This document shows positions 17,592-26,163 of a stretch of 45,176 bases of DNA, piece by piece. This DNA is from an uncultured Clostridia bacterium (GTDB taxonomy: Bacteria > Bacillota > Clostridia > TANB77 > CAG-508). The translations under genes were made by a program, and so were the position numbers. The stretch is from assembly GCA_944390525.1 (NCBI GenBank), contig CALXQH010000024.1:1-45176 (forward strand), given 5' to 3'. The first letter of the stretch is position 1; every line of letters starts with the position of its first letter. The notes below the pieces were generated by a model. It ran no database searches, was not told where the DNA came from, and was given only the letters and a program-made list of their open reading frames with translations.

Positions 17592-18677
17592 ATGAAACAT
17601 AAAATAAAAGATAAAATAATTTCAATAGGCTTTGCTACCATATTAATAACAGTATTTATTATAAATATTATTGTAAAAGATAAAACAATTTCTAACACAG
17701 AAAGAAGAAAATTGGCGCAATTTCCAGAAATTACAATCAAAAAATTATTTAATGGAGACGTATCAAACAAACTAGAAAATTATGCAACTGACCAATTTTT
17801 AGCAAGAGATTATTTAAGAGAACTTAAATCTTTTTATAATACTAATATATATAGACAAAAAGATAATAATAAACTATTTGAAAAAGATGGAGCAATTTAT
17901 AAAATAGAATATCCTTTAAATATTAATAATATTATAAAATCAGCTGAAAAAATAAAAGAAGTCCAAGAAAAATATTTAAAAAATAATCAAGTATATTATG
18001 CTATTATTCCAGACAAAACCTACTATTTAAAAAATGATGATCATTTAAAAATAGATTATCAAACCTTAAAACAAACCATCAAAAATAAATTAAAGAACAT
18101 GAAATATATTGATATTTGGAATAGCTTAAATTTAGAAGACTTTTATAAAACAGACCTTCATTGGAAACAGGAAAAACTACAAAATACTGTATCTGTTATT
18201 CAAAAAAGTATGAACTTAGAACAAATACCTACAAAATATAATAAAATAGAAATAGGAGATTTTTATGGAGCTTACTATGGACAGTTAGCAGCAACAAATA
18301 TATTGGCAGATAAATTGTATATATTAAATAATGAGACTATAGAAAATTGTATAACCTATAACTATGAAACAAATAAAACAGCTAAAGTGTATGAAAATCC
18401 TAATACTGCAGACAAATATGATATTTATTTATCAGGCGCTACACCTTTAATTTCTATAGAAAATAGAGATGCTTCTACACAAAAAGAATTATTGCTATTT
18501 AGAGATTCTTTTGGAAGTAGCTTAGCTCCATTATTAATAGAGAATTATAAAAAAATAACATTAATTGATTTAAGATATATTTCAAGTACTTTATTAGATC
18601 AATATATTAACTTTAACAATCAAGATGTTTTATTTATATATAGCTCTTTAGTACTTAATCAAAATATATTAAAATGA
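17592..18677 (+). CDS. DHHW-family / AlgX-AlgJ-like extracellular acyltransferase partner
   Basis: A 361-residue protein with an N-terminal membrane anchor (about 10-27) and an extracellular SGNH-like domain. Key motifs are TDLHWK (D188, H190, W191; the DHHW/AlgJ Asp-His pair) and LLFRDSFGSS (D305-S306; the nucleophile-type Ser region). Such proteins take the acyl group delivered by the MBOAT protein and place it on an extracellular polymer. A perfect AGGAGG ribosome site starts inside the upstream stop codon, indicating tight coupling with the MBOAT gene. The sequence is diverged from AlgJ/PatB, so only the general role is inferred. Confidence 0.85.
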   Translation: MKHKIKDKIISIGFATILITVFIINIIVKDKTISNTERRKLAQFPEITIKKLFNGDVSNKLENYATDQFLARDYLRELKSFYNTNIYRQKDNNKLFEKDGAIYKIEYPLNINNIIKSAEKIKEVQEKYLKNNQVYYAIIPDKTYYLKNDDHLKIDYQTLKQTIKNKLKNMKYIDIWNSLNLEDFYKTDLHWKQEKLQNTVSVIQKSMNLEQIPTKYNKIEIGDFYGAYYGQLAATNILADKLYILNNETIENCITYNYETNKTAKVYENPNTADKYDIYLSGATPLISIENRDASTQKELLLFRDSFGSSLAPLLIENYKKITLIDLRYISSTLLDQYINFNNQDVLFIYSSLVLNQNILK

Positions 18678-18689
18678 AAAATTTAATAG

Positions 18690-18718
18690 TTGACAAAATA
18701 AGATTAATAATATAACAT
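18690..18718 (+). promoter_or_regulatory. Promoter of the rubrerythrin gene
   Basis: Perfect TTGACA (18690-18695), 17 bases, TAACAT (18713-18718); an overlapping TATAAC at 18711 is an alternative -10. Confidence 0.6.
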
Positions 18719-18778
18719 AAATAAAAACTATAGTAGTTTTAAAAATATAATTATAAAAAATAAATAAGGAGGGAAAAC

Positions 18779-19318
18779 ATGGAATTAAAAGGATCTAAAA
18801 CAGAAAAAAATTTAATGGAGGCATTTGCAGGAGAATCACAGGCAAGAAATAAATATACTTATTTTGCAAGCAAAGCAAAAAAAGAAGGATATGAACAAAT
18901 TGCAGCTATTTTTCAAGAAACTGCAGATAATGAAAAAGAACATGCAAAATTATGGTATAAATTACTACAAGGTGGAGATATTTTATCTACAGCTGAAAAT
19001 TTAAAAACAGCAGCAGAAGGAGAAAATTACGAATGGACAGATATGTATGATAGAATGGCAAAAGAAGCTAGAGAAGAAGGATTTAATCAAATTGCATATT
19101 TATTTGAAGAAGTTGCAAAAATAGAAAAAGAACACGAAGAAAGATACAGAAAACTATTACAAAATGTAGAAAATGGATTAGTTTTTTCTAAAGATGGTGA
19201 TAAAATTTGGAAATGTAGAAATTGTGGACATATTGTAATAGGTAAACAAGCACCAGAAGTTTGCCCAGTTTGTGCACATCCAAAAGCTTATTTTGAAATA
19301 AAAGCAGAAAATTATTAA
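18779..19318 (+). CDS. rbr: Rubrerythrin
   Basis: Rubrerythrin reduces hydrogen peroxide in the cytoplasm of anaerobes using a di-iron centre fed by a rubredoxin-like domain. The 179-residue protein has an N-terminal ferritin-like four-helix domain. This contains the first Glu ligand in [12 protein letters not shown] and two ExxH motifs: NEKEHAKLW and [13 protein letters not shown]-terminal rubredoxin-like domain follows with two CxxC knuckles (WKCRNCG and [13 protein letters not shown]). Length and domain order are canonical. It is a single-gene unit with its own TTGACA promoter and a long terminator, as expected for an oxidative-stress gene of a strict anaerobe. The ribosome site AAGGAGGG is strong. 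Confidence 0.97.
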   Translation: MELKGSKTEKNLMEAFAGESQARNKYTYFASKAKKEGYEQIAAIFQETADNEKEHAKLWYKLLQGGDILSTAENLKTAAEGENYEWTDMYDRMAKEAREEGFNQIAYLFEEVAKIEKEHEERYRKLLQNVENGLVFSKDGDKIWKCRNCGHIVIGKQAPEVCPVCAHPKAYFEIKAENY

Positions 19319-19322
19319 TCTA

Positions 19323-19376
19323 AAATAAAATACATTAATGCTATAAAAATTTAGCAATTTAATGTATTTTATTTTT
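19323..19376 (+). terminator. Intrinsic terminator after rubrerythrin
   Basis: AAAATACATTAATGCTA (19327-19343) pairs with TAGCAATTTAATGTATTTT (19352-19370) apart from two extra bases, followed by ATTTTTTA. Confidence 0.85.
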
Positions 19377-19443
19377 TATATACTTTTTTAAAAAGTAGTG
19401 CTATAATTCTAAATGATATAAACAATAAGGAGGAAAATTATAA

Positions 19444-20016
19444 ATGGACCACGAAACAGCTTTTAGTTTATTAAAAAAATACAATCAAGAAGAATTTCAT
19501 ATAAGGCATGCTTTAACGGTAGAACATGTTATGAGATATTTTGCAAAACTAAATGGAGAAGATGAAGATTTTTGGGGAATAGTTGGACTATTACATGACA
19601 TAGATTTTGAAAAATATCCTGAAGAACATTGTAAAAAAGCACCTGAGTTATTGAAAGAAATAAAAGCAAGTGATAAAATAATACATGCAATTTGTAGCCA
19701 TGGTTATGGAATATGTTCTGATATAAAACCAGAAAGTGAAATGGAAAAAATATTATTTGCAATAGACGAATTAACTGGATTAATTTGGGCTGCAGCAAAA
19801 ATGAGACCATCAAAAAGCACAAAAGACATGGAAGTTTCTAGTTTAAAAAAGAAATTTAAAGATAAAAAATTTGCAGCAGGCTGTTCAAGAGATATTATAA
19901 TAAAAGGAGCAGAACAACTAGGATGGGAGTTAAATGATTTATTTGAAAAAACAATAATGGCAATGCAAGAAACAGAAGATATAGTTGAAGAAGAAATGAA
20001 AAATAGATACTTTTAG
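19444..20016 (+). CDS. HD-domain hydrolase
   Basis: A 190-residue predicted metal-dependent phosphohydrolase. The HD site is visible as H22 in RHALTVEHVM, LLHDIDF with H51-D52, and the later HAICSHGYG, plus a conserved Asp in FAIDELTGLIWAAA. This pattern (HDIG-like small hydrolases) is widespread in Clostridia; the substrate, probably a nucleotide or phosphoester, is unknown. The ribosome site AAGGAGGAAAA is strong. The stop codon TAG lies in the 3-base loop of a 13-bp hairpin (20001-20029), so the terminator includes the last codons of the gene. Confidence 0.88.
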   Translation: MDHETAFSLLKKYNQEEFHIRHALTVEHVMRYFAKLNGEDEDFWGIVGLLHDIDFEKYPEEHCKKAPELLKEIKASDKIIHAICSHGYGICSDIKPESEMEKILFAIDELTGLIWAAAKMRPSKSTKDMEVSSLKKKFKDKKFAAGCSRDIIIKGAEQLGWELNDLFEKTIMAMQETEDIVEEEMKNRYF

Positions 20017-20038
20017 AAAGTATCTATTTATATTTATT
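20001..20038. terminator. Bidirectional terminator overlapping the HD gene stop codon
   Basis: AAATAGATACTTT (20001-20013), loop TAG, AAAGTATCTATTT (20017-20029) is a perfect 13-bp stem with AT-rich flanks. The loop is the HD gene stop codon. It can serve both the HD gene and sigK, which converge here. Confidence 0.75.
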
Positions 20039-20047
20039 ATTAAATTA

Positions 20048-20746
20048 TTATTCTTTAAATTCTTTAGCTAATTTGCTAATAGCTTTTGTTTCTATTCTAG
20101 AAACATAAGAACGAGATATAGCCATAGAATCTGCAATTTCATTTTGTGTTTTAGGTCTTTGACCATTTAAACCAAAACGCAACTCCAAAATAGTTTTTTC
20201 TCTATCTTTTAAAATATCTTTCATTTTTTCATATAATTTTTTTATTTTAAATTTTAAATCAACTTCATCTTCAATATTTTTATCATTATTTTCTAAAACT
20301 TCTTGAAGAGTAACTATATTATCATCTTTATCTTTACCTATAGGATCTTCTAGATAAACCTCTGAATTTAATTTTTTAGTACTTCTTAAATACATAAGAA
20401 TTTCATTATCTATACAACGAGAAACATATGTGGCTAAACGAACTCCCTTGGAACTGTCAAAGCTATTAATTCCTTTAATTAAACCTATACTGCCAATAGA
20501 AATTAAGTCCTCTTGATCAACTTTAGTAGTAGAATATTTTTTACACACATGAGCTACTAACCTTAAGTTCCTTTCTATTAAAATATTTTTTGCTTCTTCA
20601 TCACCAGATTTCATAAGTTCTAAATATTTTGATTCTTCTAAGCTATTTAAAGGTTCTGGAAAAAGAACATTATTAGAAATATATCCAACTAAAAAAACAG
20701 CATAATTCAAAAATGCCAAAAAACCGCTAAGGGAAAGTGCAAGCAT
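20048..20746 (-). CDS. sigK: RNA polymerase sporulation sigma factor SigK (pro-SigK)
   Basis: SigK drives late mother-cell gene expression (coat and cortex maturation) during sporulation. The 232-residue protein starts with a hydrophobic pro-sequence (MLALSLSGFLAFLNYAVFLV, then SYI-like GYISNN), as in Bacillus pro-SigK that is cleaved by SpoIVFB. Sigma region 2 has NLRLVAHVCKKY, DLISIGSIGLIKGI and ATYVSRCIDNEILMYLR. Region 4 has a helix-turn-helix around NEIADSMAISRSYVSRIE. The frame is open further upstream, but the ATG at 20746 is chosen because GGAGGT lies 6 bases before it and the product then aligns with known SigK starts. The gene is intact, with no skin-type insertion. A SigE-like promoter lies 28 bases upstream. 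Confidence 0.93.
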   Translation of the reverse strand: MLALSLSGFLAFLNYAVFLVGYISNNVLFPEPLNSLEESKYLELMKSGDEEAKNILIERNLRLVAHVCKKYSTTKVDQEDLISIGSIGLIKGINSFDSSKGVRLATYVSRCIDNEILMYLRSTKKLNSEVYLEDPIGKDKDDNIVTLQEVLENNDKNIEDEVDLKFKIKKLYEKMKDILKDREKTILELRFGLNGQRPKTQNEIADSMAISRSYVSRIETKAISKLAKEFKE

Positions 20747-20773
20747 ATAATTACCTCCAAAACAATATATAAA

Positions 20774-20802
20774 ATTATATGCAAAAAAAAAATTGAAAGT
20801 GC
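20774..20802 (-). promoter_or_regulatory. Putative SigE-type promoter of sigK
   Basis: On the minus strand GCACTTT (20802-20796), 14 bases, then CATATAAT (20781-20774). The -10 matches the Bacillus SigE consensus CATACAAT at 7 of 8 positions; the -35 is weaker (5 of 7). sigK is SigE-dependent in Bacillus. Confidence 0.5.
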
Positions 20803-20910
20803 CTGACCGGTAATTTATTTTATGAAGAAAAGGTTTTAAAAAATTTTTTATAAAAATATTGCAAAGCAAAATAACTTATAATAAAATAAAAATATAAAAA
20901 AGTAAAAAGG

Positions 20911-21002
20911 AAGTGCACACAAAAGATGCCAAACGCTAAAACCGTTGCGAGAGTACACACACAGGTAAATCTATAAACAACCAACAAGGCTCAAAAGCCT
21001 TT
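20911..21002 (+). promoter_or_regulatory. Unrecognised structured leader-like region before the pilin-like ORF
   Basis: AGATGCC (20924-20930) can pair with GGTAAATCT (20964-20972), enclosing a small hairpin AAACG..CGTT (20931-20945). A second hairpin, AAGGCT-CAAA-AGCCTT, follows (20986-21001). The base composition (GC-richer patches) differs from ordinary spacer in this genome. It is not a c-di-GMP-I riboswitch by motif. It may be a cis-regulatory RNA, a small RNA or chance. Confidence 0.35.
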
Positions 21003-21009
21003 ATTAATA

Positions 21010-21681
21010 TTGAATAAAAATAATAAAGTTAGTTTGTTTTTATTGTGTAAAAATTTTAATAAAAGAAAGGAAAGAAGAAAAAAGAAAAAAAACGAAATAG
21101 GAATAACCTTAATAGCATTAGTAGTAACAATAGTAGTACTATTAATATTAGCAGGAATAAGTATAACAGCATTAGTAGGAGAAAATGGGTTAATAACAAG
21201 AGCAAAATTAGCTGCAGAAAAAACAAATCAGTCAGTGCAAAACGATATAGTAGCAATAGAAAAACTAAATCAGCAATTAAAGAATTTAATAAATGGAGAA
21301 GTTGGAGAAAATACAACAGGAGATGATGAACCAGAATTACCAGTAGATATAACAGCACCAACAGTAACAATTAATTTAAGTAGAACTATCACATCTGTAG
21401 ATAGTGCAATAGAAGCAACAGTAATGCATACCGATAACGAAAGCAAAGTAGCAATATCAAATTGTAAATATATATATAATACTACAAGCGAAATATTAGG
21501 AATAGAATCGATAAATTGGGGAACAGCTAATGACTTTGTTAGTAATCCACAAACATTAAATTTAATAGCAGAAACGGCAGGAACATATTATTTACATGTA
21601 TTGACAGTGGACGAAGCAGGAAATAAATCTGAGCAGATATCAGAGGCAATAATCGTGCAACACACTGGAGGATCTAACTAG
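21010..21681 (+). CDS. Type IV pilin-like protein with Ig-like domain (start uncertain, possibly silent)
   Basis: The reading frame encodes a Lys/Arg-rich leader (KRKERRKKKKNE), a prepilin-type cleavage site and helix (G then ITLIALVVTI and a long hydrophobic run), a coiled Ala/Lys/Asn region, an acidic linker (TTGDDEPELPVD) and an Ig-like domain. The Ig-like domain runs from DITAPTVTIN to VDEAGNKSEQISEAIIVQ. The usual Glu at position 5 of mature pilins is Ala here, as in many clostridial pilin-like proteins. No ATG or GTG lies upstream of the leader. The first possible start is TTG at 21010, with no ribosome site; other in-frame TTG codons at 21034 and 21043 are no better. It could be weakly expressed, or a silent cassette. 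Confidence 0.6.
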   Translation: MNKNNKVSLFLLCKNFNKRKERRKKKKNEIGITLIALVVTIVVLLILAGISITALVGENGLITRAKLAAEKTNQSVQNDIVAIEKLNQQLKNLINGEVGENTTGDDEPELPVDITAPTVTINLSRTITSVDSAIEATVMHTDNESKVAISNCKYIYNTTSEILGIESINWGTANDFVSNPQTLNLIAETAGTYYLHVLTVDEAGNKSEQISEAIIVQHTGGSN

Positions 21682-21730
21682 CAACAATGTAAGACTAGTA
21701 GTGAAGTAGTAAAATTACTTTATATTAAAG

Positions 21731-21770
21731 GACAAGATCATAGATAGTCTTGTCTCTTATCTTTTACCAG
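21731..21770 (+). terminator. Weak terminator-like hairpin after the pilin-like ORF
   Basis: GACAAGA (21731-21737) pairs with TCTTGTC (21748-21754), followed by TCTTATCTTTT. The stem is short and the T-run interrupted. Confidence 0.45.
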
Positions 21771-21816
21771 TTTAATTAACAAAATTTTAAAATAAGCTAC
21801 AATGTTTAAAAATATA

Positions 21817-21845
21817 TTGACACAGATAGTATATTATGGTAAAAT
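21817..21845 (+). promoter_or_regulatory. Promoter of the rplU-rpmA operon
   Basis: Perfect TTGACA (21817-21822), 17 bases, TAAAAT (21840-21845). Transcription would start about 21852, exactly at the L21 leader. Confidence 0.8.
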
Positions 21846-21852
21846 ACTTAAT

Positions 21853-21921
21853 TGTAAGCCGCCTGAGTCGGGCAACTAAATATTACCTTATAAAGTAATT
21901 GCCTTGTTATTTATGCTTAGC
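21853..21921 (+). promoter_or_regulatory. Ribosomal protein L21 leader RNA
   Basis: A structured leader immediately upstream of rplU. TAAGC (21855-21859) pairs with GCTTA (21915-21919) to close it, with a GC-rich internal hairpin around CCGCCTGAGTCGGGC. Position, closing stem and GC-rich core fit the L21 leader described in Firmicutes (Rfam L21_leader), thought to give autoregulation by L21. Assignment is by memory of the pattern and context. Confidence 0.7.
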
Positions 21922-21949
21922 GAGTATACAAATATAGGAGATGTACAAA

Positions 21950-22354
21950 ATGTACGCAATTATTGAGAGCTGTGGAAGACAATACAAAGTAGCAGAAGGG
22001 GATTTAGTATTCTTTGAAAAATTAGAAGTTGAAGAAGGTAAAAAAGTAACATTTGACAATGTTGTTTTAGTATCTGACGACAAAAAAGTAGAAGTAGGAG
22101 CTCCTTATGTAAAAAATGTTAAAGTAGAAGGAAAAGTAGTTTCTCACGGTAAAGGTAAAAAAGTTTTAGTTTATAAATACAAAGCTAAAAAGAATTATAG
22201 AAGAACACAAGGACACAGACAACCATACACAAAAGTAGAAATTACTAAAATTAAAACAGCTACAGAAAAAGTAGAAACAGAAAAAGATAAAGTAAAAGAA
22301 ACAGCAGCTAAACCTGCAACAAAAAAAGCTACAGCAGCAAAAAAAGAAGCTTAA
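21950..22354 (+). CDS. rplU: 50S ribosomal protein L21 with Lys/Ala-rich C-terminal extension
   Basis: A large-subunit protein that contacts 23S rRNA. The protein begins [18 protein letters not shown], a clear L21 N terminus, and has the [19 protein letters not shown] signature near residues 80-98. The core ends at about residue 105. Roughly 30 further residues of Lys, Glu, Thr and Ala (ending [12 protein letters not shown]) follow, making 134 in all against about 100 for typical L21. Two ATGs are possible: the one at 21941 directly abuts the TAGGAG ribosome site and cannot be used efficiently, so 21950 (9-base spacer) is chosen. The usual next gene, the Prp protease, is absent; rpmA follows. 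Confidence 0.95.
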   Translation: MYAIIESCGRQYKVAEGDLVFFEKLEVEEGKKVTFDNVVLVSDDKKVEVGAPYVKNVKVEGKVVSHGKGKKVLVYKYKAKKNYRRTQGHRQPYTKVEITKIKTATEKVETEKDKVKETAAKPATKKATAAKKEA

Positions 22355-22433
22355 TTTAAATTTGAAATATTATGGTAAAAACTATTAATAAGATAGAAAT
22401 ACCCTAAAACAATAATTGAAGGGAGTGAATAGG

Positions 22434-22709
22434 ATGGCTCACAAAAAAGGTCAAGGTAGTGTAAAAAACGGTAGAGATAGTGAATCAAAACGTTTAGGAC
22501 TAAAAAGAGCAGATGGTCAAGTTGTTCCTGCTGGTAATATATTAGTAAGACAAAGAGGAACAAAAATACATCCAGGTACAAATGTTGGCATAGGAAGTGA
22601 TGACACTTTATATGCAAAAATAACTGGAAAAGTTAAATTTGAAAGACTTGGCAAAGACAAAAAGAAAGTTAGCGTATATCCTGTTGAAGAAGGAAGCAAA
22701 GCTGAATAA
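22434..22709 (+). CDS. rpmA: 50S ribosomal protein L27 without Firmicute N-terminal extension
   Basis: L27 reaches into the peptidyl-transferase centre of the ribosome. The 91-residue protein starts [22 protein letters not shown] and continues with [21 protein letters not shown], an unmistakable L27. In most Firmicutes L27 is made with about nine extra residues ending in FFA-S/H that Prp removes. Here the ATG at 22434, backed by AAGGGAGTG, gives the mature-type N terminus directly. The in-frame upstream extension from TTG 22416 (MKGVNR) does not resemble the cleavable peptide. The lack of prp between rplU and rpmA fits this. Confidence 0.96.
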   Translation: MAHKKGQGSVKNGRDSESKRLGLKRADGQVVPAGNILVRQRGTKIHPGTNVGIGSDDTLYAKITGKVKFERLGKDKKKVSVYPVEEGSKAE

Positions 22710-22716
22710 TAAAATT

Positions 22717-22749
22717 AAAACTCCATATTTAAATATGGAGTTTTTGTTT
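22717..22749 (+). terminator. Intrinsic terminator of the rplU-rpmA operon
   Basis: AAAACTCCATATTT (22717-22730) and AAATATGGAGTTTT (22731-22744) are a perfect palindrome followed by TG and a T-run. Confidence 0.9.
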
Positions 22750-22781
22750 TGTTGTTGAATATCATTTTTATACATATAATA

Positions 22782-22810
22782 TTGTAAAATTTTAAAAAAT
22801 CAAGTATAAT
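22782..22810 (+). promoter_or_regulatory. Promoter of trpS
   Basis: TTGTAA (22782-22787), 17 bases, perfect TATAAT (22805-22810), 38 bases before the trpS start. No T-box motif is present here. Confidence 0.6.
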
Positions 22811-22847
22811 AAATATATATTTTAATTTAAAAGGAATGGTATATAAA

Positions 22848-23864
22848 ATGGAAGATAAGAGAAAACGTACATTAACAGGAGATAGACCTACAGGAAGACT
22901 ACATATAGGTCATTATTTTGGATCTTTAAAAACAAGAGTAGAGATGCAAAATACTGGCAAATATGATCCATATATTTTAATCGCAGATGTTCAAGCATTA
23001 ACTGATAATTTTACAAATCCAGAAAAAGTAAGAGAAAATGTAAAACAGGTTATACTAGATTATTTATCTGTAGGAATTGACCCAGAAAAAACTACAATAT
23101 ATATACAATCAATGATACCAGAAACAGCTGAGTTAACAGTATTTTATTCAAACTTAGTAACAATTGCAAGATTAGAAAGAAACCCAACTGTAAAAACAGA
23201 AATAGCTCAAAAAAAAGAATTATTTGGTGAAAGTGTTACATATGGCTTTTTAGGATATCCTGTAAATCAAGCAGCAGATATTACAGTAGTGGAAGGAACC
23301 TATATACCTGTTGGAGAAGATCAATTACCTTTAATAGAACAGTGCAGAGAAATTGTAAGAAAATTTAATAGTATATATGGAGAAGTGCTAACAGAACCTG
23401 AGCCAGTACTTTCAAAAACTAAAAGAATTAAAGGGTTAGATGGAAATGAAAAAATGGGAAAATCTTTAGGAAATGCTATTTATTTATCAGATTCTGAGGA
23501 AGAAATAAATAAAAAAGTAATGGGTGCAATAACAGACCCTGCTAGAATAAAAAAGGATGATTTAGGAAATCCTAATGTTTGTATGGTTGCATATTATCAT
23601 AATTTATTTAGCCAAGAAGAAGAAGTAAAAATAATTTGTGAAGAATGTAAATCAGGCAAAAGAGGTTGTGTTGCTTGTAAAAAACAATTAGCACATAATA
23701 TAAATGTATTTTTAAATCCAATACGTGAAAAAAGAAAATATTATGAAGAAAGACCTGAATTAGTTGAAAAAATATTAAAAGATGGAACAGAGAAAACTAG
23801 AAAAGTAGCTAAAGAAACTATGAAAAAAGTAAAAAAGGCAATGAAATTAGATTATTTTGATTAG
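22848..23864 (+). CDS. trpS: Tryptophanyl-tRNA synthetase
   Basis: Charges tRNA-Trp. The 338-residue class I synthetase has the HIGH motif as HIGH at 19-22 (TGRLHIGHYFGSL) and the KMSKS loop as KMGKS in GNEKMGKSLGNA. Between them lie the TrpRS-typical GYPVNQAADITVVEGTYIPVGEDQ region and a Cys cluster (CEECKSGKRGCVACKKQ) near residues 263-280. The ATG at 22836 overlaps the AAGGAA ribosome site, so 22848 is the likely start. Unlike many clostridial trpS genes it shows no T-box leader. The next gene begins 13 bases downstream. Confidence 0.95.
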   Translation: MEDKRKRTLTGDRPTGRLHIGHYFGSLKTRVEMQNTGKYDPYILIADVQALTDNFTNPEKVRENVKQVILDYLSVGIDPEKTTIYIQSMIPETAELTVFYSNLVTIARLERNPTVKTEIAQKKELFGESVTYGFLGYPVNQAADITVVEGTYIPVGEDQLPLIEQCREIVRKFNSIYGEVLTEPEPVLSKTKRIKGLDGNEKMGKSLGNAIYLSDSEEEINKKVMGAITDPARIKKDDLGNPNVCMVAYYHNLFSQEEEVKIICEECKSGKRGCVACKKQLAHNINVFLNPIREKRKYYEERPELVEKILKDGTEKTRKVAKETMKKVKKAMKLDYFD

Positions 23865-23877
23865 AGGTAAATTCATT

Positions 23878-25745
<1,868 letters not shown>

Positions 25746-25764
25746 AAATTATTGTATTAAATAC

Positions 25765-25793
25765 TTGAAAAACAAATTAAAGTATGTTAAACT
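25765..25793 (+). promoter_or_regulatory. Promoter of the ileS T-box transcript
   Basis: TTGAAA (25765-25770), 17 bases, TAAACT (25788-25793). Confidence 0.6.
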
Positions 25794-25837
25794 AAAAAGT
25801 ATATTTTAAAAGCATTAAAAAGGACAATACAATTTTG

Positions 25838-26062
25838 AAAAAAGGTTTACAGAGAGCTAAACAGCTGATGAGAGTTTAGTAACAACTTAACAATATTGTT
25901 ATCACCTTTTGGCTTTTTCTTTGAAACAATAGTAAAGGAAAACGTAATCCTGCGTTAAAGGTTAAAAGAGAGAAAAGAAGAAAACAAATTCTTTTAAATT
26001 AGGTGGTACCGCGGAAATAAAGCCATTTCGTCCTAAAAATAGTTGGATGAAATGGCTTTTTA
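25838..26062 (+). promoter_or_regulatory. T-box riboswitch, isoleucine specifier (ATC), controlling ileS
   Basis: The leader senses uncharged tRNA-Ile and prevents termination. Stem I closes by AAAAAAGGT (25838-25845 region) with ACCTTTT (25904-25910), with AGAGAGC on the 5' side. The specifier codon ATC sits at 25901-25903. The conserved T-box AGGTGGTACCGCGG is at 26001-26014. The terminator is AAGCCATTTC-G-TCC (26020-26033) paired with GGATGAAATGGCTT, followed by TTTTTA (to 26062). The T-box bulge TGG can pair with the tRNA CCA end and would form the antiterminator with upstream bases. Confidence 0.95.
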
Positions 26063-26139
26063 GTGTCAAATCAATTTTAATTTTTGACACAAAAATAAAT
26101 AAATAAGTTTGTGTTAAAGATATTTATAATTGACACAAA
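26063..26139 (+). repeat. Two tandem related hairpins between T-box terminator and ileS
   Basis: GTGTCAAA (26063-26070) pairs with TTTGACAC (26083-26090). TTTGTGTTAA (26108-26117) pairs with TTGACACAAA (26130-26139, one G-U). Both have 12-base loops and share the GTGTCAA/TTGACAC arms. They lie downstream of the T-box terminator and are not part of a standard T-box. Confidence 0.7.
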
Positions 26140-26163
26140 ACTACTTAAAAGGGGGAAAATAAA

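Noticed and set aside
20048-20746. sigK split by a skin-like element
   Set aside because: The frame is continuous through all sigma regions and there is no recombinase gene nearby.
20911-21002. c-di-GMP-I (GEMM) riboswitch before the pilin-like gene
   Set aside because: The position is right, but the conserved GGCAAACC and GACGCAAAGC blocks are absent, so it is reported only as an unrecognised structured region.
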